From positions 1 to 24,962 of the IMG/VR virus record IMGVR_UViG_3300021963_006030: a DNA stretch of 24,962 nt. One strand, 5' to 3'. The notes under the pieces were generated by a model. That model saw only the letters and a list, made by a program, of their open reading frames with translations. It was not told the DNA's origin and searched no databases. Shown here piece by piece: positions 5,478 to 12,452 of the stretch. This stretch comes from a virus. Made by a program: the position numbers and the translations under genes. Position 1 is the stretch's first letter. Every line of letters starts with the position of its first letter.

Positions 5478-5785
5478 GCGGCGTTCCTCTCTCCACAGCC
5501 AAGCCTCCCTACGCGGTCGTCGCTTGGGTGGACGATTACAACGTCTTTGTCGAGTTACCGTCGGTGGAAGGGCCACCGTACATCCTCAGCTACCAGCTTA
5601 GCGAAGGCGGGCTAGCACAAGCGCTCAAGGTAATGCGCACGGCTTACGAGGCGGTGAAGCCGAAGCCTTCACGAGGGAAGTTCTCTCCCACCGCGCCGGT
5701 TCGTGAGCCCACGGTTATCAAAGACTTCTCCAAGACACAGCGCGCGGTGGTCCGGGAGATATTGAAGAAGCAGGGGTTGATCTAA
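5474..5785 (+). CDS. Hypothetical protein (103 aa)
   Basis: The start is the ATG at 5474 in an ATGA overlap with GGAGG upstream; an in-frame TTG at 5462 is not needed. The 103-residue product has beta-like strands first (YAVVAWVDDYNVFVELPS, PYILSYQL), then a helix (GGLAQALKVMRTAYEAVK), a Pro/Lys linker and a C-terminal basic helix (KTQRAVVREILKKQGLI). Strand-strand-helix followed by a basic tail is common in small phage DNA-associated proteins. No family is assigned. Confidence 0.75.
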   Translation: MSGVPLSTAKPPYAVVAWVDDYNVFVELPSVEGPPYILSYQLSEGGLAQALKVMRTAYEAVKPKPSRGKFSPTAPVREPTVIKDFSKTQRAVVREILKKQGLI

Positions 5786-5803
5786 TGTGCGGTGATCAGC
5801 AGA

Positions 5804-6136
5804 ATGCAGACCGGAGCAAAAAAGGACGGCATTCTCGATGACGAACTGCACATGGCAACCGATCGAGACGGTAGCGCAAAGCTCATCGCTGAAATTGATG
5901 CGGCTTACACGAAGGCCACTCCAGGGCGTTGGGAGAAGCAGGACGGCGGCACCGCAAACCCGACACGCATAGCATCCAAGCCGGATGCTACCGGACACAA
6001 GCACACCATCGCTAAGTTTCCTCAGTTCAACCGGCAGAACAATTCGCGCCTGATGGTGCTGCTTCACAACCGCCGGCCAGAAATCCGGGCAGCTCTCATT
6101 CAACAGTCACAAGCGCCGGGAGAGCAGGAACGATGA
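5804..6136 (+). CDS. Small phage protein with ATPGRW motif (110 aa)
   Basis: The core (residues about 25-50) is AKLIAEIDAAYTKATPGRWE. It resembles a widespread phage hypothetical family with a helix followed by ATPGPW and a short beta region; function is unknown. The start is uncertain. GTG 5792 has no ribosome site. ATG 5804 follows GGTGATC, which can pair with the 16S rRNA 3' end. ATG 5852 would keep only the recognised core. An ATG at 5785 (TAATG) reads just 18 codons in another frame. The gene's stop overlaps the next start as ATGA. The C-terminal part contains a polar helix and an Asn-rich loop (FNRQNNSRLMVLLHNRRPEI). Confidence 0.7.
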   Translation: MQTGAKKDGILDDELHMATDRDGSAKLIAEIDAAYTKATPGRWEKQDGGTANPTRIASKPDATGHKHTIAKFPQFNRQNNSRLMVLLHNRRPEIRAALIQQSQAPGEQER

Positions 6137-6351
6137 AGCGGCCATATGATTCCGAGCTTGGCAAGATCACGGACCAGGATCGCGAGTACGCAGCCGACCT
6201 TCTGGGCGACTTGGCTGACGACGCGCCGACCGATCTCGCGCTGCGGATGGAGATCACAGCGTCGTGGTTGAGGAAGGTTCGTTACGAAGCCGTGATGGCT
6301 GACCGCAAGATGCGCGCTGTCGGTGAGACAATCGACGGGAGCAAGAAATGA
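6133..6351 (+). CDS. Hypothetical charged helical protein (72 aa)
   Basis: A 72-residue, highly charged protein, mainly helical: LGKITDQDREYAADLLGDLA, then an amphipathic helix LALRMEITASWLRKVRYEAV, then a short lysine-rich end. ATGA overlaps at both ends show it is translated as part of the chain. No family is recognised. Confidence 0.75.
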   Translation: MKRPYDSELGKITDQDREYAADLLGDLADDAPTDLALRMEITASWLRKVRYEAVMADRKMRAVGETIDGSKK

Positions 6352-6692
6352 ATAACCCCTACCTCATCGCCCACCTCGTGCGTGGCATCCCCGCCTTCGA
6401 CATCGCGGTGATCCTTGATACTGAGGGTACTCCAACGGACCCAGCGCCATGGTGGATAATCCCCACCTCCGGCCATCGGGCCTATCCCTTCTGGCACCAA
6501 GACTTAACCCACGGCTTCTCAATCGAGGACATCCTTAACGACTGGCCACCCCCCGACGGCCACCCCGACCACTACCAAGCCGCGATGGATCAAGTCCACC
6601 TCGCGGAGCCGGAGAGTGAAGCACAAGGTTCGCTTCTTGGTTTGTTGGGCCTTGGTAGACCACAGGCGCCACTTGTGAGGCGTCGCTTATGA
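6348..6692 (+). CDS. Hypothetical Trp/Pro-rich phage protein (114 aa)
   Basis: A 114-residue product with a compact N-terminal region (residues 1-70) rich in aromatic residues: YLIAHLVRGIPAFDIAVILD, PWWIIPTSGHRAYPFW and GFSIEDILNDWPPP. A less ordered Glu/Gly/Leu tail ends RRRL. The pattern resembles short phage proteins found next to replication genes, but I cannot name a function. ATGA overlaps at both ends support the frame. Confidence 0.75.
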   Translation: MNNPYLIAHLVRGIPAFDIAVILDTEGTPTDPAPWWIIPTSGHRAYPFWHQDLTHGFSIEDILNDWPPPDGHPDHYQAAMDQVHLAEPESEAQGSLLGLLGLGRPQAPLVRRRL

Positions 6693-6877
6693 AACGCCGA
6701 CCCCTCCCACTCGACACCCGGCCATCCTGGCGCGATCCATCGCTGCCGGTCTATGGCAAGTCGGGGCGCGCGATCCCTGCGGAGAAGATGGTGCTTAAGG
6801 CCCAAATGACTCTCGTGGCTTCGCAAGAGCCGACCTACAAGAACGATCCGACCTACAACCTCAAGAGGCGCAAATGA
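6689..6877 (+). CDS. Hypothetical basic small protein (62 aa)
   Basis: A 62-residue basic protein starting KRRPLPLDTRPSWRDPSLPV and ending in KNDPTYNLKRRK, with a short helix (AEKMVLKAQMTLVASQE) between. It has no cysteines or membrane segment. It is linked by ATGA overlaps to both neighbours. Unknown function; the charge suggests nucleic-acid contact. Confidence 0.7.
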   Translation: MKRRPLPLDTRPSWRDPSLPVYGKSGRAIPAEKMVLKAQMTLVASQEPTYKNDPTYNLKRRK

Positions 6878-7074
6878 GTGTCCCCACCTCCGGCGAAGAG
6901 TTCTCCAAGCTGATTGAATTTTTGCGCAAAGCCCAAGAGGCCGCTGCGATGCTCGCGCACCTTGAGAACGCCAACGACAACCGCAAGATGGCCATCGGCT
7001 GGCTGGGAGTCAGCGAGCAACTCGGCCTCACCGTCAAGTCGGTTACCGTGTTCGCGCAAAGGAAGATGTCATGA
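6874..7074 (+). CDS. Hypothetical helical small protein (66 aa)
   Basis: A 66-residue all-helical protein: EEFSKLIEFLRKAQEAAAML, then NRKMAIGWLGVSEQLGLTVK. The second part vaguely resembles a DNA-binding helical pair, but no helix-turn-helix can be claimed. ATGA overlaps at both ends. Confidence 0.7.
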   Translation: MSVPTSGEEFSKLIEFLRKAQEAAAMLAHLENANDNRKMAIGWLGVSEQLGLTVKSVTVFAQRKMS

Positions 7075-7250
7075 GCAACGAACCATTCGGCCGCCAGCCT
7101 AAGTTGGTGAAGGTGATCCTTGAAGGCGAGGAGGCGGACGTCACTTACTGGAAGGGCCAGCTAATGCAGCGAGCCGAGTTCAAGGGAGACATCGCCAGCA
7201 GCTTCGCGACGAATTCCTTCACCATCTACCCACGCGCTGTCAACGATTAA
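7071..7250 (+). CDS. Hypothetical small protein (59 aa)
   Basis: A 59-codon frame from the ATG at 7071 (ATGA overlap) to TAA 7248-7250. The sequence starts MSNEPFGRQPKLVKVILEGE and continues with VTYWKGQLMQRAEFKGD, ending TIYPRAVND. It alternates beta-like strands and looks like a small single-domain beta protein. It is the last gene of the P2 chain; only 21 bases separate it from promoter P3, and no intrinsic terminator is visible. Confidence 0.65.
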   Translation: MSNEPFGRQPKLVKVILEGEEADVTYWKGQLMQRAEFKGDIASSFATNSFTIYPRAVND

Positions 7251-7271
7251 CGCGTTCGGAGAACTTTCCCC

Positions 7272-7300
7272 TTGATTTCTACCTCAGGTTGTGGTATTAT
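7272..7300 (+). promoter_or_regulatory. Promoter P3, sigma70-type with extended -10
   Basis: TTGATT (7272-7277), 17-base spacer, TATTAT (7295-7300), with TGG before the -10. It shares TTGATTTCT and GTGGTAT with P1. Predicted start is near 7307, which gives a short leader before the gene at 7329. It should drive the helicase/recombination block down to the terminator at 12913. Confidence 0.88.
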
Positions 7301-7328
7301 AAGGGCAGAATAGGGAGTCACGCACCTA

Positions 7329-7568
7329 ATGAATTGGAAAGCCCGCTCACTCGAACTGGCCAAGCTCCGCGCCAAGCATCTTGCGCAAGCCTATCAGAAC
7401 GAGTTCCCAGACTTAACAACCCCGCCCTCGCCCTGCACCAACGGCTTTGGGCCAACTCCAGCCCGCGCCAAGCTCGCCGCCACAGGCTTCATCGTCTCCC
7501 ACCTTCACAAGTCGAGCTATCAAGTCCTTGGCCGAAACGAAGTTCAGTATGCTGGGAGGAAAGTCTGA
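7329..7568 (+). CDS. Hypothetical protein before helicase (79 aa)
   Basis: First gene after P3. The 79-residue product has an N-terminal basic helix (WKARSLELAKLRAKHLAQAY), a Pro-rich middle (LTTPPSPCTNGFGPTPARAK) and a C-terminal region SSYQVLGRNEVQYAGRKV. The ribosome site GGGAG is 13 bases before the ATG, rather far. Its stop overlaps the helicase ATG as TGATG, so it is co-translated with the helicase. Function unknown. Confidence 0.65.
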   Translation: MNWKARSLELAKLRAKHLAQAYQNEFPDLTTPPSPCTNGFGPTPARAKLAATGFIVSHLHKSSYQVLGRNEVQYAGRKV

Positions 7569-9022
7569 TGCTTGATCACCCTACTACCGACCTATCCCCC
7601 ACCGACGAACAACTCGACATCCTTTCCCGCGCCGAGTCCACCGACGACAACATCATGATGCAGGCTTACGCAGGGACGGGGAAAACCTCGACCCTTGAGT
7701 TGATTGAGCGGTCCGTCAACGAACGGCCGATCCTCTACCTCGTGTTTAACAAGAAGAACGCCGAAGAAGCCACTCAGCGTATGCTCTCCACCACCACCGT
7801 CCGCACCTTCAACTCCCTCGGTCACCGCATCTGGGCTTCCGCTTGCTCGAAGCGCCTCACTCTCAACTCAAAGAAAATCCCCGATGCGCTGCGCAAGATC
7901 ATCAACGACCTGCCCCGCGCGCAGCAAGGTCCCATCTGGGATTCCTTCTGGGACATCGTCAACGGCGTCGGCCGCGCTAAGGCCCTGGGCTACGTCCCCG
8001 AAGGGAAGTACCCGACCGCCAAGCGGCTTATCACCCCCGCCAAGTTCCACGCCTCTCTCGAAGAAGAACCCGACGATCTCGTCTGCGACCTGATCGACGC
8101 CCTGCTAACCGCTTCGATCCGCGAAGCCTACCAAGGCGTGATCGACTACAACGATCAAATCTACATGCCCGCGCTGTTCGGCGGTAACTTCCCTCGGTTC
8201 CCCTTGGTCCTCGTGGATGAATACCAAGACCTCAACCCGGTGAACCTCTACATGATCGAGAAGCTCGTTGGCGACCGCCGGTTGATCGGGGTAGGTGACA
8301 CTAACCAATCGATCTACGCCTTCCGCGGCGCAAACGTCCACGGCATGTCCGATCATGAGAAGAAGTTCTCCATGACCCCAATGGACCTTTCCATAAGCTT
8401 CCGTTGCCCCTCCGCCATCGTCGAACACGCGCGGTGGCACGTTCCCAAGTTCCGCTGGTTCAAAGAAGGAGGCTCCGTTGCTGCTCTGGATCGGCTTGAC
8501 AGCACTTCTATTAGTGACGATGCTGCTATTATATGTCGAAACAACGCGCCCCTATTCTCCGTTGCACTCAGCCTCTTGGCTAGCGGTCGCAGTGTTTCTG
8601 TTGCTGGTTCTGACATTGGTCCCAAGCTAATCGCGATGATGAAGAAGCTGGGGGACGGTGGGATGTCCCGCGCTACCCTACTCGGCGAGATCACCGCCTG
8701 GGAGGAAGAGAAGCTGGCGCGTAACTCCACCACCGCACACGATCTTGCGGAGTGCATGCGGACCTTTGCGCGCGCGTCGACAAGCTTGGACACCGCGATC
8801 GCCTACGCCGAGCACCTCTTCGCCCAGCGCGGCCGCATCCAGCTGATGACCGGGCATAAGGCCAAGGGGCTGGAGTTCTCCTCGGTCTACCATCTGGACC
8901 CAGCGCTTGTGCGCGGTAGGTTCGGTCCGCCTTCGGACCAAGACAAGAACCTTGATTATGTGATTACGACTCGGAGCCGGGATCAGCTCTACGAGATCGC
9001 GAGCGGAGACATCCGGTGGTAA
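7568..9022 (+). CDS. UvrD/Rep-like superfamily 1 DNA helicase (484 aa)
   Basis: The gene starts at the ATG at 7568 behind GGGAGGA; a longer in-frame extension back to GTG 7289 crosses the previous gene and is rejected. Superfamily 1A helicase motifs are in order: Walker A AYAGTGKT (33-40), Walker B with Gln DEYQD (217-221), motif III GDTNQSIYAFRGA (243-255), motif IV SFRCP (277-281), motif V TGHKAKGLEF (428-437), motif VI YVITTRSRDQL (464-474). All key residues are present, so ATP-dependent 3'-5' translocation and strand separation are expected. At 484 residues it is shorter than UvrD (about 720), as is usual for phage versions with reduced 1B/2B subdomains. DNA around 8470-8640 uses more T-ending codons than its surroundings. 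It opens the replication/recombination block. Confidence 0.95.
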   Translation: MLDHPTTDLSPTDEQLDILSRAESTDDNIMMQAYAGTGKTSTLELIERSVNERPILYLVFNKKNAEEATQRMLSTTTVRTFNSLGHRIWASACSKRLTLNSKKIPDALRKIINDLPRAQQGPIWDSFWDIVNGVGRAKALGYVPEGKYPTAKRLITPAKFHASLEEEPDDLVCDLIDALLTASIREAYQGVIDYNDQIYMPALFGGNFPRFPLVLVDEYQDLNPVNLYMIEKLVGDRRLIGVGDTNQSIYAFRGANVHGMSDHEKKFSMTPMDLSISFRCPSAIVEHARWHVPKFRWFKEGGSVAALDRLDSTSISDDAAIICRNNAPLFSVALSLLASGRSVSVAGSDIGPKLIAMMKKLGDGGMSRATLLGEITAWEEEKLARNSTTAHDLAECMRTFARASTSLDTAIAYAEHLFAQRGRIQLMTGHKAKGLEFSSVYHLDPALVRGRFGPPSDQDKNLDYVITTRSRDQLYEIASGDIRW

Positions 9023-9198
9023 CTGAGTGCAAACGCGGTCACCTACACTCCGGCGGCCGCTGCCTTGCCTGCAAAGCCCTTGCCAACCATCGCTGGTACC
9101 TCGCGAACAAAGCTCGCCACCTTCAACTAACCAACTCCAAGCGGCGAGTCCGCCGTCGCCGTCCCCGCTTAATCCCTTACGCAGGAGCCTCAAAGTGA
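9016..9198 (+). CDS. Small zinc-binding protein (60 aa)
   Basis: GTG start overlapping the helicase end by 7 bases, with GGAGA upstream. The motif CKRGHLHSGGRCLACK (residues 5-20) has the spacing of a Cys/His zinc knuckle (CxxxH...CxxC), followed by WYLANKARHLQLTN and a very basic tail (KRRVRRRRPRLIP). This resembles the N-terminal zinc ribbon of phage HNH / endonuclease VII-like proteins, but the nuclease core is absent. It may be a truncated remnant or a free-standing nucleic-acid binder. The stop overlaps the next GTG. Confidence 0.65.
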   Translation: MVTECKRGHLHSGGRCLACKALANHRWYLANKARHLQLTNSKRRVRRRRPRLIPYAGASK

Positions 9199-9599
9199 CC
9201 ATTTCCCAATCCCGCGGTAGCTACGCCGATTGCCGCGAAATAATGGACCGGGCGCTGGAGGACTCGGAGGGCATCCGGGTGAAACAGCCTGGGATCGACG
9301 AGGCCACCTACATGCGGATGCGGTTGCATCAGGCTCGGTCGATCGACCGCCGGGATAACTCGGATACCTACGAACGCGGCCACCCGCTTCACGGCGCGTC
9401 GGTCTACGACCCCCTGGTGATCCGGATCAAAACCGACAGCGACGGCCAGACTTGGCTCTACCTCGAACGCACCAACCTGGAACGGATCGAGATCGAGCCC
9501 CTCTCCACCGCCCCGCCGTTGGTCTCCTACGAGCCAGTGAAGCAACTCACCGGGCCGGAGGTGGTTGATACTCCCCGCATAGCCTTTCGGAGAATCTAA
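9195..9599 (+). CDS. Hypothetical protein (134 aa)
   Basis: The start chosen is GTG 9195, in a GTGA overlap with AGGAG seven bases upstream; a longer frame back to 9027 lies inside the zinc-protein gene. The 134-residue product begins TISQSRGSYADCREIMDRAL, then a charged helix (DEATYMRMRLHQARSIDRRD), then a beta-rich C-terminal half (DPLVIRIKTDSDGQTWLYLE). No family is recognised. The C-terminal part looks like a small beta domain. Confidence 0.75.
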   Translation: MTISQSRGSYADCREIMDRALEDSEGIRVKQPGIDEATYMRMRLHQARSIDRRDNSDTYERGHPLHGASVYDPLVIRIKTDSDGQTWLYLERTNLERIEIEPLSTAPPLVSYEPVKQLTGPEVVDTPRIAFRRI

Positions 9600-9829
9600 T
9601 GGCCCTGCGCATCGACTACCTCCAATACTGGATCACCGCGCTGGATAAAGAAATGGGGATCGCGGTGAAGATCGATCCGCCGGACTCGCGCGAGGAGTTC
9701 CGGAAGCAGATGTACAAAGCGCGGAGCGACGCGAAGGACCCACGGCTGGACGACCTGATGCTATTCTGCCCTAACGGCGACGAGGTCTTTGTGATTAAGC
9801 GCGCAACGGAGTTACCGAGCAATGCCTAA
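9599..9829 (+). CDS. Hypothetical protein (76 aa)
   Basis: Begins in a TAATG overlap. The 76-residue product has an aromatic helix (LRIDYLQYWITALDKEMG), a charged middle (PDSREEFRKQMYKARSDAKD) and a C-terminal FCPNGDEVFVIKRATEL strand pair. Unknown function. It overlaps the next gene by 8 bases. Confidence 0.75.
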   Translation: MALRIDYLQYWITALDKEMGIAVKIDPPDSREEFRKQMYKARSDAKDPRLDDLMLFCPNGDEVFVIKRATELPSNA

Positions 9830-10007
9830 GCAACCCGAAGCGCCGCTACGCAAGGTGACCCTCAACCTATTCGAGGCCGACTGCGCCGCGCTAGAGAAGC
9901 ACTACGGCTGGGGCTGGTCGGAGACGGTGCGCACGCTTGTGCAAGGGCACGCGGCGACGCTCAAACCTACTCCCCGCCGAACCATAGGAGACTTACACCG
10001 TGAGTAA
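9822..10007 (+). CDS. Ribbon-helix-helix-like small protein (61 aa)
   Basis: Residues about 11-40 read KVTLNLFEADCAALEKHYGW then GWSETVRTLVQGH. This is the pattern of a ribbon-helix-helix DNA-binding unit: one beta strand with alternating residues, a first helix, and a second helix starting Ser-Glu-Thr-Val-Arg. Such proteins dimerise and bind operators. It could be a phage regulator, possibly of the dispersed motif in the P1 unit, but that link is only an idea. The Trp-rich turn (YGWGW) is unusual. It overlaps neighbours by 8 bases on both sides. Confidence 0.65.
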   Translation: MPKQPEAPLRKVTLNLFEADCAALEKHYGWGWSETVRTLVQGHAATLKPTPRRTIGDLHRE

Positions 10008-10227
10008 TGACCTCGACCTCCTGATGGACGCCGATCCTCTCGGCCTTTCCGACCAAGACATCGACAAGATCATCGCCTACCACCGCCAGCAGCGGGCCAA
10101 CCGCGAAGCGGGCGGAGCCAAGCGCGCGAGCAAGGACACAGGACCGAAGCTGGACATCGCGGCGCTGCTCGGAGGGATGGTGAAGGCTGAGCCGAAGGCG
10201 GCGCCGTTGACACGGAGGCGCATCTAA
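10000..10227 (+). CDS. Hypothetical conserved-style phage protein (75 aa)
   Basis: GTG start behind AGGAG. The 75-residue product contains DPLGLSDQDIDKIIAYHRQQ followed by a basic segment (GGAKRASKDTGPKLDIAALL). This pattern of an acidic start, a helix ending in IIAYHR and a lysine-rich end is common in small phage proteins encoded next to replication nucleases. Its role is unknown. It is coupled to the zinc-protein gene downstream by a one-base overlap (TAATG). Confidence 0.75.
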   Translation: MSNDLDLLMDADPLGLSDQDIDKIIAYHRQQRANREAGGAKRASKDTGPKLDIAALLGGMVKAEPKAAPLTRRRI

Positions 10228-10421
10228 TGGCCGACTTCTGTGAGCAATGTTCCAAGGATATGGGCTTTTCAGAAAATGATCTGCGGGGAATTACCAAACC
10301 CGAAGATGTGGTTCAAGGTCTATACGCTGTTGTTCTCTGCGAGGGTTGCGGCCCCATTCAGGTTGATCCAGAAGGCAATTGCATTTCAGCAGACTGCCTG
10401 CTTAAGCACGGTGCCTTGTGA
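10227..10421 (+). CDS. Cys-rich zinc-finger-like phage protein (64 aa)
   Basis: A 64-residue protein with paired cysteines: FCEQCS near residues 4-9, VLCEGCGP near residues 36-43, and CISADCLLKH near residues 51-60. This arrangement fits a small zinc-binding fold and matches a common phage family of unknown function (CEQC...LCEGCG...D-C--KH). It stands between the short helical gene and the Fe-S nuclease. GTGA overlap with the nuclease start indicates coupled expression. Confidence 0.8.
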   Translation: MADFCEQCSKDMGFSENDLRGITKPEDVVQGLYAVVLCEGCGPIQVDPEGNCISADCLLKHGAL

Positions 10422-11431
10422 ACATCGCCCCCACCAACCTCACCGGCGCTGTGCAATCGCCCTATCTCCCCGGTACACAAATCCAATACGCCTGGGACAG
10501 CACCTCCCTAGGTATGTTCAAGACCTGTCCCCGCCTCTACCAATACGTAATGCTCGAAGGCTGGGGCGGGAAGGACGAGTCCATCCACCTCCGCTTCGGC
10601 ATCGAGTACCACCAAGCCTTGCAGGAGTACGACGTGAGCAAGTTCGGCGGGGCGACCCACCACGAGGCGATGATTGTCTGCGTTCGCAACCTCCTCGGCC
10701 GCGTTCACGATTGGGAAGTGGACGAAGACACCCGCGCGGGGAAGTATAAGAACCGCGGGTCGATTGTGCAGCTTGTGATCGACTACCTGGATAAGTTCGC
10801 GGACGATCCCGCTAAGACCTTCGTGCTAGAAGATGGAAGGCCCGCGGTGGAGCTTAGCTTCCGGTTCGAGTTAGATTGGGGACCCACCGCAGCGCAGATT
10901 GATGTAGAGCCAGAGATACTAAAGGAATCCAGCTTCTCGCCCCAACCCTACCTCCTCTCCGGTCACCTCGATCGCGTTGTTGACTTCCAATCCTCCCTCT
11001 ACGTGATGGACCGGAAGACTTCCCTCTCCACCATCGGCACCTACTTCTTCGATCAGTTCTCTCCCTCCAACCAGATGACCCTCTACACCCTTGCTTCGCA
11101 AATCATCCTCGGCTCCCCAGTGAAGGGCGTGATCATCGACGCGGCGCAGGTACTGCTGGAGAAACCAAACAACTTCGAGCGTGGGTTCACCTATCGCACG
11201 CCGGATCAGCTAGAGGAGTGGATGCAAGACCTTACCCAACTCCTATCCCTTGCGGAACACTACGCTACCCAAGGCTACTGGCCGATGAACGACACGGCGT
11301 GCGGAAACTACGGCGGGTGTAAGTTCAGGAAGATTTGCTCGAAGAGCCCGCAGGTCAGAGAGAAGCTACTCGCGGGGAGTTTCACAAAGCTAGCGCCGGA
11401 GGACAGATGGAACCCGTTGAAGCCACGGTAG
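10418..11431 (+). CDS. Cas4/RecB-like PD-(D/E)XK nuclease with Fe-S cysteines (337 aa)
   Basis: The nuclease core is visible: H65 in a helix (FGIEYHQAL), E145 in VELSF, D185 in SGHLDRVVDF, the D-x-K pair in YVMDRKTS (D198, K200) and a later Gln in the QMTLYTLA helix (Q219). Four cysteines, C37 (FKTCPRLY) and C295, C301, C307 (ACGNYGGCKFRKIC), are placed as in Cas4 and AddB nucleases, where they hold a 4Fe-4S cluster clamping N- and C-terminal parts. A RecB/Cas4-type exonuclease that resects DNA ends is the expected function. The neighbouring RecA-core ATPase and ssDNA-binding protein make a recombination module likely. GTG start, coupled to the upstream gene. Confidence 0.88.
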   Translation: MNIAPTNLTGAVQSPYLPGTQIQYAWDSTSLGMFKTCPRLYQYVMLEGWGGKDESIHLRFGIEYHQALQEYDVSKFGGATHHEAMIVCVRNLLGRVHDWEVDEDTRAGKYKNRGSIVQLVIDYLDKFADDPAKTFVLEDGRPAVELSFRFELDWGPTAAQIDVEPEILKESSFSPQPYLLSGHLDRVVDFQSSLYVMDRKTSLSTIGTYFFDQFSPSNQMTLYTLASQIILGSPVKGVIIDAAQVLLEKPNNFERGFTYRTPDQLEEWMQDLTQLLSLAEHYATQGYWPMNDTACGNYGGCKFRKICSKSPQVREKLLAGSFTKLAPEDRWNPLKPR

Positions 11432-11595
11432 AGGTACGATACTTGATCTTTACCGTAGTACGCAAGATCGAAGAGATCGGCGATCGTTGGTTCATGCAGT
11501 TCGAAGGCAGTTGGGAATCGCTAAACTTCGGCGGCGAGCGTCCTCCATTTAACCCCGGTGATCGAATTAAGATCATGATTGAGAAGGTGATTTGA
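11407..11595 (+). CDS. Hypothetical beta-rich small protein (62 aa)
   Basis: The chosen start is the ATG at 11407, with GGAGGA immediately upstream and a 25-base overlap with the nuclease end; a longer frame from TTG 11335 lies inside the nuclease. The 62-residue product looks like a small beta barrel: VEVRYLIFTVVRKIEEIGDR, WFMQFEGSW, FNPGDRIKIMIEKVI. This could be an OB- or SH3-like accessory fold, but no family is recognised. TGATG overlap with the ATPase gene follows. Confidence 0.7.
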   Translation: MEPVEATVEVRYLIFTVVRKIEEIGDRWFMQFEGSWESLNFGGERPPFNPGDRIKIMIEKVI

Positions 11596-12449
11596 TGCCC
11601 TCCCTCGCTAACCACCAATCCAACGACTACGTCAAGCTCCTCCTTCTCGGCGACGCCAAGTCCGGCAAGACAGGGTCTCTCGTCTCGCTAGTCAAAGCCG
11701 GGTACAAGCTCCGCATTCTTGACCTCGACAACCTCTTGGACATCCTCGTAGGCCTTGTAAAGCGCGAGTGCCCACAGATGATCGACAACGTTGAGGTGCG
11801 TACCGTTCGAGACAAGCGCAAGATGACTCCCGCAGGACCGATCATCGACGGCGCGCCAGTGGCCTACATCAACGCGATCAAGCTCCTTGATCATTGGAAG
11901 TACACCGAGGACGGGGTGGAGTACGACTTCGGTAAGCCTTACACCTGGGGACCGGAGTGCATCCTCGTGATCGACTCGCTCTCGCGCCTCTGCGACGCCT
12001 GCTACGACTGGCGCGAGCCGCTCACCGGGCACAACGATCCGCGCGCCACCTACGGCGACGCTCAAGACTCCATCGAGAACGTCCTCGCCACGCTGACTTC
12101 CAAAAGCTTCGAAACCAACGTCATCGTCATTGCTCACGGAACGTTACTGGACCTTCCCGATGGGACGAAGAAAATCTTCCCTCAGGGAGTTGGGAAAGCG
12201 CTTAGCCCAAAGATCCCCCAATACTTCCCGAGCTACATCCGTTACAAGAACCTAGGAGGTAAACGCACGATCCAGCTGGAATCCGACCCAATGATCGACC
12301 TTGCCAACCCCCGACCTGGAGCGTTCGCGGGGAAGAGTCTCGACATAGAGACTGGCCTCGCGGAGTTCTTCGCGGTACTCCGTGGCCAGCCGGCTACCAC
12401 CACCGCGCCCAAGCCAACAATAGTGAAACCACAACTAAGGAAAGTGTAA
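11595..12449 (+). CDS. RecA-core ATPase, Sak4/AAA_24-like (284 aa)
   Basis: Walker A is GDAKSGKT (19-26) and Walker B is ILVIDSLS (123-130), followed by a sensor-like strand NVIVIAHGT. The order and length fit the AAA_24 / Sak4 group of phage RecA-like ATPases, which bind ssDNA and support strand annealing. The C-terminal 30 residues are a Pro/Thr/Lys tail (ATTTAPKPTIVKPQLRKV) that may be flexible. The adjacent downstream gene is a likely ssDNA-binding protein, a pairing often seen with Sak4. The start is the ATG at 11595 with AAGGTGA upstream. The nuclease two genes before it would provide the resected end. Confidence 0.85.
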   Translation: MPSLANHQSNDYVKLLLLGDAKSGKTGSLVSLVKAGYKLRILDLDNLLDILVGLVKRECPQMIDNVEVRTVRDKRKMTPAGPIIDGAPVAYINAIKLLDHWKYTEDGVEYDFGKPYTWGPECILVIDSLSRLCDACYDWREPLTGHNDPRATYGDAQDSIENVLATLTSKSFETNVIVIAHGTLLDLPDGTKKIFPQGVGKALSPKIPQYFPSYIRYKNLGGKRTIQLESDPMIDLANPRPGAFAGKSLDIETGLAEFFAVLRGQPATTTAPKPTIVKPQLRKV

Positions 12450-12452
12450 CCA

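Noticed and set aside
7289-7567. Longer helicase start at GTG 7289
   Set aside because: The extension overlaps the 79-residue gene and begins inside promoter P3; ATG 7568 has a strong ribosome site and the motifs begin after it.
8678-9202. 174-codon minus-strand frame over the helicase end
   Set aside because: Antisense shadow of the helicase and zinc-protein genes, without translation signals.
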